Assembly (NCBI RefSeq): GCF_030811475.1
Contig: NZ_JAUSQV010000001.1
Coordinates: 62,001 to 126,000, forward strand
Direction: 5' to 3'
DNA: 64,000 bases
Source: Nakamurella flavida
GTDB taxonomy: Bacteria; Actinomycetota; Actinomycetes; Mycobacteriales; Nakamurellaceae
Under the pieces are notes generated by a model that had not been told where the DNA came from, made no database searches, and saw only the letters and a list, made by a program, of their open reading frames with translations. Both the position numbers and the translations under genes were made by a program. The first letter of the stretch is position 1. Each line of letters begins with the position of its first letter. Shown here piece by piece: positions 1 to 8,473 of this stretch.

Positions 1-1
1 C

Positions 2-970
2 CGCACGGCCGAGGTGAAGACCCAGTGGGATCGGCTCACCGACGCCGTGCACCGCGACGAGGTGGTTCGCGCCCAGCAGGCGCTCCGGGTGGATCAGCTC
101 GCCGAACGCGCCCTGGCCGAGTTCGCGATGAGCGGGACCGACCTGCTGGAGTCGTTCGGTCCGCAGGTGCCCGTGCCGCCGACCGCCGTGGAGATGGCCG
201 AGTACCGGGCGGCCAGGGAGCGGGGGGAGACGGTCAGCGAACCGCTGCCCATGGAGTTCGACCGGGACACCCAGGAGCGCCGGGCCCGCCGCGCCGAGCG
301 CGACCTGGCCACGCTGGGCAAGGTGAACCCCCTGGCGCTGGAGGAGTTCGCCGCCCTGGAGGAACGACACGCCTTCCTGTCGACCCAGCTGGAGGACCTG
401 AAGGCGACCCGCAAGGACCTGCTCTCGGTGATCCAGGACGTCGACGACAAGATCCTGGAGGTGTTCGCGAGCGCGTACGCCGACGTGGCGCGGGAGTTCG
501 TCACCGTCTTCGCCACGCTGTTCCCCGGCGGGGAGGGCGAGCTCGTCCTGACCGATCCGGACGACCTGCTCACCACCGGCATCGAGGTGCACGCCCGGCC
601 GCCGGGGAAGAAGGTCAAGCGATTGTCGCTGCTCTCCGGCGGGGAACGCTCGTTGACCGCGGTCGCCCTGCTCGTCGCCATCTTCCGGGCGCGGCCCAGC
701 CCGTTCTACATCATGGACGAGGTCGAGGCCGCGCTGGACGAGGTCAACCTGACCCGCCTCGTCGGCCTGATGACGGAGCTGCGGGAGTCCTCCCAGTTGA
801 TCGTCATCACCCACCAGAAGTTCACGATGGAGTCGGCCGATGCGCTCTACGGAGTCTCCATGCGCGGCGACGGCATCACCGCCGTGATCAGCCAGCGCAT
901 CCGCGGGGCGGAGGAGCGGGTCCAGGGGCGGCGCGCGTTGGCCGGCGGAGCGTCCTCCCCGTCCGGTTGA
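2..970 (+). CDS. smc: Chromosome segregation ATPase SMC, C-terminal part (5' truncated by window edge)
   Basis: About 322 C-terminal residues of SMC, the ATPase that organises and segregates the chromosome with ScpA and ScpB. The reading frame is open from base 2, so the true start lies left of the window. Visible are the end of the coiled coil (charged stretch up to about residue 155), the ABC signature [10 protein letters not shown], the Walker B segment [13 protein letters not shown] and the D-loop/His switch region ending VITHQK. These motifs in this order are diagnostic of the SMC C-terminal ATPase head. The last 25 residues are a poorly conserved Arg/Gly tail. Confidence 0.95.
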   Translation, partial: RTAEVKTQWDRLTDAVHRDEVVRAQQALRVDQLAERALAEFAMSGTDLLESFGPQVPVPPTAVEMAEYRAARERGETVSEPLPMEFDRDTQERRARRAERDLATLGKVNPLALEEFAALEERHAFLSTQLEDLKATRKDLLSVIQDVDDKILEVFASAYADVAREFVTVFATLFPGGEGELVLTDPDDLLTTGIEVHARPPGKKVKRLSLLSGGERSLTAVALLVAIFRARPSPFYIMDEVEAALDEVNLTRLVGLMTELRESSQLIVITHQKFTMESADALYGVSMRGDGITAVISQRIRGAEERVQGRRALAGGASSPSG

Positions 971-1067
971 CCGCACGCGGGGGTGTGACCCAGCGGTGGA
1001 CCGGACGGCGGGCGGCGCGCATGATGCCCCGGACGCCCCCGCCCGCCTCGGGCAGACAGGAGCCCCG

Positions 1068-1811
1068 ATGATCGCGCCCGCCGGCCGACGGCTCGCTCCG
1101 GCCACCGTCCTTCTCGCCGTCCTGCTCGCCGGCTGCTCGACCCCGACATCGGGAACCCCGGTGGCCGCGTCCGCTGCGGTCATTTCTTCGTCCGACGCGA
1201 CGGGCGCCTCGACCGCCATCACCGTCCCGTCGACCAGCTCGTCCGCTCCGGCTCCGGCGACCGTCACCGTGACCGCATCGCCCACGACCACCGTCCCGAC
1301 GCCCGGGGAGGACACGTCGACCGATGCCTGGGCCGGCGGGGGACCGTCCGACAGCGGGGCGGCCGTCGACCCGGTGACCGGGTTGTGGGCCGGGACCATG
1401 TGCACGCAGCTGACCGAGATCGTCGTGGCCATCCTGGCGGCGCCGGGAGCGGACGGGACCGAGCCCGTCGACTTCCGGGAGGAGTGGTCGGCGTACTACG
1501 CGGCCGTGGCCGACACCGTCATCACCGCGACCGGCCGGATGGCGGCCCTCGATCCCCCCGAGGTCGTCGACGGGGCCGCGCTGCACGAGGCGTACCTGGG
1601 CTACCTGAAGGAGCTCGGCATCGTGACCGGCACCGCCTCGATCGACGTGGGTGAGGCTGCGGACGAGCAGGCGGCGCAGGCCGTGGTGCAGACGGCACAG
1701 GCGCGCATCGCCGCACTGTCCGAGGAGGACCCGGCGCTGGCCGGTTTCGAGGACCCGGCCATGGCCGACGTGCTGAGGCTGACCCCGGAGTGCGACTCCC
1801 TCACCGGGTGA
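1068..1811 (+). CDS. Secreted lipoprotein, function unknown
   Basis: 247 residues. The ATG at 1068 is preferred over an upstream GTG at 996 because it has AGGAG five bases before it and starts a clean signal peptide: Arg-containing n-region, hydrophobic LLAVLLAG, and a lipobox ending LLAGC with the lipidated Cys at residue 23. A Ser/Thr/Ala/Pro-rich linker (to about residue 90) follows, then a mostly helical domain of about 150 residues. It is probably anchored on the outer face of the membrane. I do not recognise the folded domain. The gene lies 97 bases after smc on the same strand. Confidence 0.8.
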   Translation: MIAPAGRRLAPATVLLAVLLAGCSTPTSGTPVAASAAVISSSDATGASTAITVPSTSSSAPAPATVTVTASPTTTVPTPGEDTSTDAWAGGGPSDSGAAVDPVTGLWAGTMCTQLTEIVVAILAAPGADGTEPVDFREEWSAYYAAVADTVITATGRMAALDPPEVVDGAALHEAYLGYLKELGIVTGTASIDVGEAADEQAAQAVVQTAQARIAALSEEDPALAGFEDPAMADVLRLTPECDSLTG

Positions 1812-1955
1812 TCAGGACCACGGCCGTTGTCGCCGCTCGTGAGGGCCGACGCCCCGGCGACTGGCAGGATCGGGGCTGGACCCACGGGGGGTCGCGGGGC
1901 GGCTACCGGGGTCGGCGAGCCCGTCCCGGGCACGGCCAGGAACGGGGGGTGCAGG

Positions 1956-2858
1956 GTGGTGGACAGCTCGTCGTCGGACCTCGGTCTCGGCCTCGACCTG
2001 CAGATCGACGTCCTGGACCCGGTGCTCTGGCTGTTCATCGGCATCCTCGTCACCTTCCTGCTCACCCGACTGGTCACCCGGCGCATCCGCGCGGTCAGCA
2101 ACCGGGTCGCCGACAAGGCGGACCGCACCCGGCGCATCCTGCGGAACATCAGCATCGGCGGCGTGCACATCCACCACCAGGTGATCGGCATCCTGCTCAT
2201 GCTGGGTTCCGGGATCGGGCTGATCGCGGTGCAACCGGCCGGGACGGCGTTGAATGCGACCGCCCTGGTCTTCGGGGTCGGGGTCAGCCTGGCCTTCGAC
2301 GAGTTCGCGCTGTGGCTGCACCTGGACGACGTCTACTGGACGCCGGCGGGCCGCAAGTCGGTGGACGCCATCTTCGTGGTGCTGGCCATCACCGGCGTGC
2401 TGATCTCGGGGGTCGACGTGTTCCCGTCCCTGGGCGACACCTGGGGTCCGCAGCTGGGCATGGTCGCCGTCCTGCTGCTGTCGGTGGTGTGCCTGCTGAA
2501 GGGGAAGATCGCCACCGGCATGGTCGGTGTGGTGCTCTTCCCCGTCGCCCTGGTCGGCGCGCTCCGGCTGGCCAAGCCCGACTCGTGGTGGAGCCGCCGT
2601 TGGTACACCGGCCGCGCCCGGATGACCCGGCGGTCCCGGCGCCGCTTCGACGAACGCTACGACGCCCGGTGGAACCGCCTGCGTGATCTCGTCGCCGGCG
2701 CCCCGCACCTCCCCAGCCCGCTGCGTCGGGACGCCCGATCGGCTGCGTCCGGGGGGCCGGAGGTGCGCACCGCTGTGCCCGGTGCACCCGCACCGCCGGA
2801 TACCCGACCGGTGCGGTCGACGGACCATGAGCCGGTGCCGACCCACCAGGAGCGGTGA
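1956..2858 (+). CDS. Integral membrane protein with HIHH motif, function unknown
   Basis: About 300 residues. Two adjacent GTG codons (1956, 1959) follow a G-rich stretch and are preferred over the more upstream GTG at 1827, whose extra 43 residues are low-complexity Gly/Ala/Pro. A first hydrophobic helix (VLWLFIGILVTFLLT) precedes a basic segment, then the motif GGVHIHHQ at the mouth of a second helix, and three or four further helices, with a basic and Pro-rich cytoplasmic tail. The paired His residues could bind a metal, but this is inference. Convergent with the YciI-like gene. Confidence 0.75.
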   Translation: MVDSSSSDLGLGLDLQIDVLDPVLWLFIGILVTFLLTRLVTRRIRAVSNRVADKADRTRRILRNISIGGVHIHHQVIGILLMLGSGIGLIAVQPAGTALNATALVFGVGVSLAFDEFALWLHLDDVYWTPAGRKSVDAIFVVLAITGVLISGVDVFPSLGDTWGPQLGMVAVLLLSVVCLLKGKIATGMVGVVLFPVALVGALRLAKPDSWWSRRWYTGRARMTRRSRRRFDERYDARWNRLRDLVAGAPHLPSPLRRDARSAASGGPEVRTAVPGAPAPPDTRPVRSTDHEPVPTHQER

Positions 2859-2874
2859 GCCCGTTGTTCGGGCT
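2858..2874. terminator. Weak hairpin between convergent genes
   Basis: AGCCCG-ttgtt-CGGGCT, a six-base-pair stem with five-base loop right at the stop codon of the membrane protein gene and before the 3' end of the convergent YciI-like gene. Short and without a U tract, so only a possible terminator. Confidence 0.3.
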
Positions 2875-2903
2875 GGCTTGTCGGTCTACGGCGATCGCGG
2901 CCG

Positions 2904-3191
2904 TCAGGTCGCCCAGGGCCCGTTGACCGGGGTCCACTCGTGTACGGAGCGTTCCGGGATGAGTCCGAGCTGGTGGAAGGGATCCTGGTCCATCGTCGCC
3001 AGCAGGTCTTCCGCGGAGTCCGCGCGCAGGATGAGCAGCGCGCCGGCTCCACCCGGCCCGGTGTAGGGGCCGCTGGACAGGATGGTGACGCCCGGCAGCT
3101 CGCCCGCCAGGAACGCCCGGTGGGCGGGCCGGTGCGCCGTCAGGTCGTCGGGGGAGTCCACGTAGGTGTATTCGAGCGCGAAGATCGGCAT
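2904..3191 (-). CDS. YciI-like (YCII domain) protein
   Basis: 95 residues covering a complete YCII (dimeric alpha/beta barrel, ferredoxin-like) domain. Visible family features are the N-terminal strand MPIFALEYTYVD, the HRPAHRAFL segment with the conserved His, the SGP turn and the ADS..D....MD.DPF..LGL helix near the C terminus. YciI proteins are small cytoplasmic proteins whose role is mostly unknown; the His/Asp pair suggests an enzyme. The ATG at 3191 has no Shine-Dalgarno but a TAGGCT box six bases upstream, so the mRNA is probably leaderless. Confidence 0.85.
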   Translation of the reverse strand: MPIFALEYTYVDSPDDLTAHRPAHRAFLAGELPGVTILSSGPYTGPGGAGALLILRADSAEDLLATMDQDPFHQLGLIPERSVHEWTPVNGPWAT

Positions 3192-3197
3192 GCGGTG

Positions 3198-3203
3198 AGC
3201 CTA
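3198..3203 (-). promoter_or_regulatory. -10 box TAGGCT of a leaderless promoter (YciI-like gene)
   Basis: TAGGCT (minus strand) six bases before the ATG at 3191. The expected transcription start coincides with the start codon. Confidence 0.5.
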
Positions 3204-3310
3204 GGGTGCCTGGCGGACACAGCTCTCTCTCCCGATGGCCCACGGCGTGGCCCGGACTCACCTCCCCAGGGTCGCCCAGTACTCGACGGAGGAGCGGTGC
3301 AGCCAGCCGT

Positions 3311-4147
3311 TCACCCAGGCGAAGTCCGGCTGTCGGGGACTCCGCCCCCGGACCGCAGTGACTCCAGCCGTGCCTCTGCCTCCCCGATGGCCGTGACCAC
3401 CTCCGGCAGTCCCACGTCACCACGGCGGACCGACCGCAGGTACTCCCGGTCCGGTTCCGGTACGGGGAGGGTGATGCGCCCGGTGGTCAACAGCTCCACG
3501 CCCTGAATGCCCAGTCGCAGGGCATGCATGGCGAACTTGGTGTCGTAACCGTGCCGGGCGACGAGTTCGGGGCGGTTAGTGTGCGCGCCCGGTTGCCCGG
3601 TCATTGCCGCCTTCTGGCCGCGCAGATATCCCAGGAAGCGATCGGCGGCCAGACCGGACACGAACCGGTGGGCGTTGGCCACGAGCTCAGCGCCGGCAGC
3701 GGCGCGGTGGACCACTTCGGCATCCGGGACGAACAGCAGGAGCAGGACCGTCGGGTTGCCGGCCAGCGCGAGCCGGCACCACTTCCGGGCCGAGTAGATG
3801 ACGACGTCGAGATCTCCGGCCCCGGACCGGTTGGCCAGTCCGCCCGGGCGGTCCCAGACGGTGTGCCGCTGGTACTGCTCGAACTCCACGGTGCCGGCTG
3901 CCGTCGCGGTGCCGGCCGGGACCCGGGCGACACCGGTCACGTACTCGGGTGGCTCCAGGCAGATGCCCATCTCGTCGCGGTCGTCCTGGCCGTCGATGGC
4001 GGTGCCGTGGACGCCGGACCCCACCTGTGCCCGCAGGACCATGCCCGCCTCGGCGATCCGCCTGGCCTCCTCGGAGGCATGGGGGTGAGCGAAACCGGGC
4101 GGGAGGGCGACATCGCCGTCGACGGTGTCGATGATCGGAACGGTCAT
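3311..4147 (-). CDS. YcgL-type nucleotidyltransferase (DNA polymerase beta superfamily, COG3541-like)
   Basis: 278 residues. The N-terminal half has the nucleotidyltransferase signature GSGVHGTAIDGQDDRDEMGI (about residues 43-62), in which the GS turn and the D-R-D-E acidic cluster match the minimal polymerase-beta fold. Further on are the core strand LDVVIYSARKW and the helix HALRLGIQGVELLTTG, typical of YcgL relatives. Substrates of this family are not established; some members are linked to RNA repair or phage. The catalytic acidic residues are intact, so it should be active. Monocistronic, reading toward the YciI-like gene 119 bases away. Confidence 0.75.
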   Translation of the reverse strand: MTVPIIDTVDGDVALPPGFAHPHASEEARRIAEAGMVLRAQVGSGVHGTAIDGQDDRDEMGICLEPPEYVTGVARVPAGTATAAGTVEFEQYQRHTVWDRPGGLANRSGAGDLDVVIYSARKWCRLALAGNPTVLLLLFVPDAEVVHRAAAGAELVANAHRFVSGLAADRFLGYLRGQKAAMTGQPGAHTNRPELVARHGYDTKFAMHALRLGIQGVELLTTGRITLPVPEPDREYLRSVRRGDVGLPEVVTAIGEAEARLESLRSGGGVPDSRTSPG

Positions 4148-4257
4148 CGGCGGATCCTGTCATCGCGGTCGCGAGACGGCGAACAGATTTCGACCCCTCA
4201 GGTCCCTCCGTCGAGCCGTCCGTGCGAGCGGGTCGACCCTCGGTGCAGCCGAGAAAG

Positions 4258-4296
4258 CCGTGAGCCCCCGGCGTCGAGGACGCCGGGGGCTCACGG
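4258..4296 (-). terminator. Strong terminator of glnA
   Basis: Perfect 18-base-pair inverted repeat with a three-base loop (CCGTGAGCCCCCGGCGTC-gag-complement), beginning 13 bases past the glnA stop codon. No U tract, as is usual in very GC-rich actinobacteria. Confidence 0.85.
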
Positions 4297-4309
4297 AATG
4301 CAGGTCGAC

Positions 4310-5731
4310 TCAGATGTCGAAGTACATGTTGAACTCGTACGGGTGCGGGCGGAGACGAATGGCGTCGATCTCCTCGCGCTTGAGACGGATCCACGTCTCG
4401 ATGAGGTCGGGGGTGAAGACGCCACCCTCGAGCAGGTAGTCGTGATCGGCCTCGAGGCGGTCGATCACGGCACCCAGCGACGCCGGCACCTGCGGGATGT
4501 TCGCGGCCTCGTCCGGCGGGAGCTCGTAGAGGTCCTTGTCGACCGGTGCCGGCGGCTCGATCTTGTTCTTGATGCCGTCCAGGCCGGCCATCATCATCGC
4601 CGCGAACGCCAGGTACGGGTTCGAGGACGGGTCGGGGCAGCGGAACTCCAGGCGCTTGGCCTTCGCGTTCGTGCCGGTCAGCGGGATGCGGATGCAGGCG
4701 GACCGGTTCCGGGCCGAGTAGACCAGGTTGACCGGGGCCTCGTAGCCCGGGACCAGCCGGTGGTAGGAGTTCACCGTCGGGTTGGTGAAGGCCAGCAGCG
4801 ACGGGGCGTGATGCAGTAGGCCGCCGATGTAGTAGCGGGCGAGGTCGGACAGGCCGCCGTAGCCGGCCTCGTCGTAGAACAGGGGCTTGCCGCCCATCCA
4901 CAGCGACTGGTGCGCGTGCATGCCGGAACCGTTGTCACCGAACAGCGGCTTGGGCATGAAGGTGACCGTCTTGCCGGCCGCCCAGGCGGTGTTCTTGATG
5001 ATGTACTTGAACAGCATGACCTCGTCGGCGGAGGCCAGCAGGGTGTTGAACTTGTAGTTGATCTCGGCCTGACCGCCGGTGCCCACCTCGTGGTGGCCGC
5101 GCTCGACCTCGAACCCCATGCTGATGAGGTTGGCCGTCATGTCCTCGCGGAGATCGGCCTGGTGGTCGTACGGCGGAACGGGGAAGTACCCGCCCTTGAA
5201 CCGGGTCTTGTAGCCCAGGTTCCCGCCCGGCTCCTCGCGACCGGTGTTCCAGTCACCCTCCTCGGAGTCGACCTTGTAGAACGAGCCGTTGGCGGTGGTC
5301 GAGTAACGCACGTCGTCGAAGACGTAGAACTCGGCCTCGGCACCGAAGAAGCAGGTGTCGGCGATGCCGGTGCTGGTCAGGTACTCCTCGGCCTTGCGGG
5401 CCACGTTGCGCGGATCGCGCGAGTAGGGCTGCAGGGTCAGCGGGTCGTGGACGAAGAAGCTGGTGATCATCGTCTTCCGTCGGCGGAAGGGATCGATCCG
5501 CGCCGTGGTGACGTCCGGCAGCAGGGTCATGTCCGACTCGTGGATGGACTGGAAGCCCCGGATGGACGAGCCGTCGAACGCCATGCCGCCGGCGAGCGAC
5601 TCGACGGTGACCGTGGACGCCGGCACCGTCAGGTGCTGCATCACGCCGGGCAGGTCGCAGAAACGGATGTCGAAGACCTCGACATCGTTGTCCTTGATGT
5701 AGGCAACCAGCTCTTCTGGTGTGGAGAACAC
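4310..5731 (-). CDS. glnA: Glutamine synthetase, type I
   Basis: 473 residues. ATP-dependent amidation of glutamate to glutamine; cytoplasmic dodecamer. The start is the GTG at 5731 (VFSTPEEL), with AAGGAG six bases upstream; the frame is open a further 231 bases upstream but that stretch is low complexity and RBS-less. Seen are the N-terminal beta-grasp with the [11 protein letters not shown] segment (Asp50-like loop), [13 protein letters not shown]-like metal region, HAHQSLW, the [17 protein letters not shown] glutamate flap region and the C-terminal adenylylation site LYELPPDE with Tyr402. The adenylylatable Tyr indicates a GSI-beta enzyme controlled by GlnE. A GlnR-like site lies about 270 bases upstream, and a strong terminator follows. 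Confidence 0.97.
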   Translation of the reverse strand: MFSTPEELVAYIKDNDVEVFDIRFCDLPGVMQHLTVPASTVTVESLAGGMAFDGSSIRGFQSIHESDMTLLPDVTTARIDPFRRRKTMITSFFVHDPLTLQPYSRDPRNVARKAEEYLTSTGIADTCFFGAEAEFYVFDDVRYSTTANGSFYKVDSEEGDWNTGREEPGGNLGYKTRFKGGYFPVPPYDHQADLREDMTANLISMGFEVERGHHEVGTGGQAEINYKFNTLLASADEVMLFKYIIKNTAWAAGKTVTFMPKPLFGDNGSGMHAHQSLWMGGKPLFYDEAGYGGLSDLARYYIGGLLHHAPSLLAFTNPTVNSYHRLVPGYEAPVNLVYSARNRSACIRIPLTGTNAKAKRLEFRCPDPSSNPYLAFAAMMMAGLDGIKNKIEPPAPVDKDLYELPPDEAANIPQVPASLGAVIDRLEADHDYLLEGGVFTPDLIETWIRLKREEIDAIRLRPHPYEFNMYFDI

Positions 5732-5998
5732 GCACGCGCTCCTTGTCGTCGGGTGGTTCCGCTGTCGTTCCGCTGTCGGTCGCTGTCGGCCTGCAGGGGT
5801 GAGGCTCTCCGGCGGGGAGGACGGATATCGTCCCCTCGCGGCCGAGGCCTCGGCCGCCAGGAAGGATCCTGGCAGGCAGGGCGAGCCGTGCACATCCCGG
5901 GGTCCGTGCCGAGCGCCCGGCAGGGATTGCGACACGTCCACGGCGCGACATGCAGGCGCCACGCTAGGGAGCAGGTGTTGCCCTGCGGTCTCTGGATT

Positions 5999-6014
5999 GT
6001 TTCCCCCCGGTTAA
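5999..6014 (-). promoter_or_regulatory. Candidate GlnR-binding site upstream of glnA
   Basis: TTAAC-CGGGGG-GAAAC on the minus strand matches nine of ten specified positions of the actinobacterial GlnR half-site gTnAc-n6-GaAAc. It lies roughly 35-50 bases upstream of a TAGCGT -10 candidate, a position suited to activation of glnA under nitrogen limitation. A full a1-b1/a2-b2 box is not clear, so this is an inference from motif and gene context. Confidence 0.4.
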
Positions 6015-6050
6015 CGGGACGCCCGATCGGGTGGCGGGCAGTCGCTCGCC

Positions 6051-6056
6051 TACGCT
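6051..6056 (+). promoter_or_regulatory. -10 box TACGCT of a leaderless promoter (RDD gene)
   Basis: TACGCT seven bases before the ATG at 6064; no Shine-Dalgarno before this ATG. Confidence 0.5.
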
Positions 6057-6063
6057 GGGCGAC

Positions 6064-6465
6064 ATGCCCGACGAGCAGCAGCATCCCGGTGCCCGTCTGG
6101 GTCTCCCGGCCGCCGGTGTCGGTGCGGTGGTGTCCTTCGGGCCGCGACTCGGGGCCTTCGTCGTCGACATCGCCCTGTCCGCCGTGGCCGCCTTCGCCGT
6201 CACGGCCCCCGAGGCGCCGCAGAACTGGAGCCTGGTCGTCTGGGCCGTGCTGACCGTCGTGACGGTCGCCGTGTTCGGCCAGACCCCGGGTCAAGCGGCG
6301 TTGGGCATGCGGGTGGTCCCCGTGGACGGACGCACGACGGTCGGGCTCTGGGCCGTGCCCCGGACCGCGTTGATCTTCCTGCTCGTGCCGCCGCTGATCA
6401 TGAACGGCGACGGCCGGGGGCTGCACGACCGCCTGTGCCGCACCGTCGTGATCCGCAGCCGCTGA
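6064..6465 (+). CDS. RDD-domain membrane protein
   Basis: 133 residues. After a short cytoplasmic N terminus comes the RDD signature GPRLGAFVVDIAL (Arg and Asp of helix 1), a second hydrophobic helix, the conserved GQTPGQAALGMRVV loop and a third helix followed by the basic GLHDRLCRTVVI tail, all in the normal RDD order. RDD proteins are small membrane proteins, some of which act as cation antiporters; the substrate here is unknown. The start at 6064 (MPDEQQ) is chosen over 6031 because a TACGCT box sits seven bases before it. Divergent from glnA. Confidence 0.85.
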   Translation: MPDEQQHPGARLGLPAAGVGAVVSFGPRLGAFVVDIALSAVAAFAVTAPEAPQNWSLVVWAVLTVVTVAVFGQTPGQAALGMRVVPVDGRTTVGLWAVPRTALIFLLVPPLIMNGDGRGLHDRLCRTVVIRSR

Positions 6466-6589
6466 GCCATCTCCCGCACGGCGCGGGTGACCCCTGCGGT
6501 GCGGGAATCCGGACGACGAGTCCGCGGGCGCGAGCCCGACGGGGTCGGGGTTGTCGACTCCGTCCCGTCGGGAGCGTGTGCCTGGTCCG

Positions 6590-7381
6590 TCAGCGGCGGC
6601 GGGCGGACCGTTGCACGCTGCGCATCTTGGCGCCGGCCGGCATCGGCCCCTTCGGGATGCCCGCCTGCGGGGATCGGGCGCCCAGGGCGTTCAGTCGGTT
6701 GTCGATGTCACCGACGGAATTGGCGGCGATGTTGCGCGGCAGCTTCATCAGCTTCTGGTTCAGCTTGCGCAGCGGGACCTGACCCTCCTCGGTGCCCACG
6801 ATCATGTCGTAGATGGGGGTGTCGCCGACGACCCGGGCGATGCGCTTCTTCTCCTGGGCGAGCAGCGGCTTGACCCGGTGCGGCGCACCCTCACCGATCA
6901 GCACGACACCGGGACGACCGATCACGCGGTGAACCGCGTCGAACTGGGCGGTACCGGCGACGGCGGGGGTCACCCGCCAGCGACCACGCAAGTTGTTCTG
7001 CAGGGACCAGGCCGCGGCTCCCGGTGTTCCCTCGGCCTTGGCGTACACGTTGGCCTGGACCCGGCGGGAGAAGATGATCATGGCGACCAAGGCGCCGAAG
7101 ATGATGCCGAACGGCAGGACGGCCCACCAGGGAAGTCCGACGAGCACCCCGATGCCGGTGATGACCACCGCGGTGAGCAGCAGAGCGCCGATCATCAACG
7201 GCAGGAGGCGCTTGTCCTCCTTGCGCTGCATCTGGAACGCCTGCCAGATCTGCTTGCGGCGGTCCTTGCTCGCTGCGCGCTTCTCGGACTTCTTGCTCTT
7301 CTTCAGCTGCTTCAGTTCGGCCTTGGACGGGGATCCGGAGGCTTTCACCGGCGAGGCACCGCTGGTCGAGGTCTTGGCCAT
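6590..7381 (-). CDS. DUF4191 family membrane protein
   Basis: 263 residues. A Lys/Ser-rich N terminus with many KKSKKSEK-type residues, then two transmembrane helices separated by a PWWAVLPFG turn, then a cytoplasmic domain with RVQANVYAKAEGTPGAAAW, GRPGVVLIGEG and VPIYD-like segments characteristic of the actinobacterial DUF4191 family. The family is routinely found beside lipA in actinobacteria, as here, but has no known function. The start at 7381 (MAKTS) is preferred because a TATCCT box lies six bases before it and a terminator hairpin separates it from lipA, suggesting an independent leaderless transcript. Confidence 0.88.
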   Translation of the reverse strand: MAKTSTSGASPVKASGSPSKAELKQLKKSKKSEKRAASKDRRKQIWQAFQMQRKEDKRLLPLMIGALLLTAVVITGIGVLVGLPWWAVLPFGIIFGALVAMIIFSRRVQANVYAKAEGTPGAAAWSLQNNLRGRWRVTPAVAGTAQFDAVHRVIGRPGVVLIGEGAPHRVKPLLAQEKKRIARVVGDTPIYDMIVGTEEGQVPLRKLNQKLMKLPRNIAANSVGDIDNRLNALGARSPQAGIPKGPMPAGAKMRSVQRSARRR

Positions 7382-7387
7382 GGGCTC

Positions 7388-7393
7388 AGGATA
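7388..7393 (-). promoter_or_regulatory. -10 box TATCCT of a leaderless promoter (DUF4191 gene)
   Basis: TATCCT on the minus strand, six bases upstream of the ATG at 7381 and just downstream of the lipA terminator hairpin. Confidence 0.5.
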
Positions 7394-7408
7394 CGGCTCG
7401 GGCACGCA

Positions 7409-7445
7409 GGAGGCCGACCGCGACGATGTGCCGCGATCGGCCTCC
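7409..7445 (-). terminator. Terminator hairpin between lipA and DUF4191
   Basis: GGAGGCCGA pairs with TCGGCCTCC, extended by a further CGCG/CGCG step across one mismatch, leaving a nine-base loop. It lies 87 bases past the lipA stop on the same strand. Confidence 0.6.
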
Positions 7446-7531
7446 GGAAGCGCTGGATCCTGATCGATGGTGCAGTTCGCCGGTGCGACCGGCGTCCCGG
7501 GCGGCGCGACCGGGTGATCGCGCCACGTCGG

Positions 7532-8473
7532 TCAGGCCGTGGCCGCCCGTCGCTCGCGAGCGGCGGCGCCCTGCTTGTAGAGGGTGCCGGCCCGGTAGGA
7601 CGAGCGGACCAGGGGACCCGACATCACGCCGGCGAAACCGATGGCGTCGGCCTCTTCGCGCAGTTCGACGAACTCCTCGGGCTTGACCCACCGCTCCACC
7701 GGGTGGTGACGGGGCGTCGGGCGCAGGTACTGGGTGATGGTGATCAGATCGCACCCAGCTCCGTGCAGGTCGACCAGGGCCTCGCTGATCTCGGCGCGGG
7801 TCTCGCCCATGCCCAGGATCAGGTTGGACTTGGTGACCATGCCGGCCGCCCGCCCCTGCGAGATGACGTCGAGCGACTTCTCGTAGGTGAAGGCCGGTCG
7901 GATCCGACGGAAGATGCGCGGCACCGTCTCGACGTTGTGCGCGAAGACTTCCGGCCGCGCGTCGAACACCTGCTGGAGCAGTTCGGGACGCCCGGAGAAA
8001 TCGGGCGTCAGGATCTCCACCCCGGTGTCCGGTGCCGCGGCGTGCACCGCCCGGACGGTCTCGGCGTAGAGCCAGGCACCCTCGTCATCCAGGTCGTCGC
8101 GGGTGACGCCGGTGATCGTGGCGTACCGCAGGTTCATGGTGGCGATCGACTCGGCGACCCGACGCGGCTCGTCCCGGTCGAGTTCCTGGGGCTTGCCCGT
8201 GTCGATGAGGCAGAAGTCGCACCGACGGGTGCACTGGTCACCGCCGATGAGGAAGGTGGCCTCGCGGTCCTCCCAGCACTCGTAGATGTTGGGGCACCCC
8301 GCCTCCTGGCAGACGGTGTGCAGCCCTTCCTTCTTCACCAGCGATTGCAGAGCCTGGAACTCCGGACCGGTCCGAAGCTTGGTCTTGATCCATTCCGGCT
8401 TCTTCTCGATGGGGACGGCGGCGTTGCGGACCTCCAGGCGCAGCAGCCGACGACCTTCCGGAGCCAGGGTCAC
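7532..8473 (-). CDS. lipA: Lipoyl synthase (radical SAM)
   Basis: 313 residues. Inserts two sulfur atoms into protein-bound octanoyl groups, completing the lipoyl cofactor of dehydrogenase complexes. Both iron-sulfur sites are visible: the auxiliary cluster Cys55, Cys60 and Cys66 ([12 protein letters not shown]) and the radical-SAM triad Cys81-X3-Cys85-X2-Cys88 (CTRRCDFC). The C-terminal RSSYRAG serine ligand is present, and the length is typical. The start is GTG 8473, whose first bases overlap the stop of the upstream LEA-like gene (GTGA), so the two are translationally coupled. lipB lies further upstream on the same strand. Confidence 0.97.
   Translation of the reverse strand: MTLAPEGRRLLRLEVRNAAVPIEKKPEWIKTKLRTGPEFQALQSLVKKEGLHTVCQEAGCPNIYECWEDREATFLIGGDQCTRRCDFCLIDTGKPQELDRDEPRRVAESIATMNLRYATITGVTRDDLDDEGAWLYAETVRAVHAAAPDTGVEILTPDFSGRPELLQQVFDARPEVFAHNVETVPRIFRRIRPAFTYEKSLDVISQGRAAGMVTKSNLILGMGETRAEISEALVDLHGAGCDLITITQYLRPTPRHHPVERWVKPEEFVELREEADAIGFAGVMSGPLVRSSYRAGTLYKQGAAARERRAATA

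Larger units (their letters stand above)
5732..6063. other. Divergent intergenic region between glnA and RDD gene
   Basis: 332 bases without a gene. On the minus strand it carries the glnA leader: a possible -10 TAGCGT at 5961-5966 and a GlnR-like half site further upstream, giving a leader of about 220 bases before the AAGGAG site. On the plus strand it carries the RDD gene's TACGCT box. No tRNA or riboswitch fold recognised. Confidence 0.6.
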
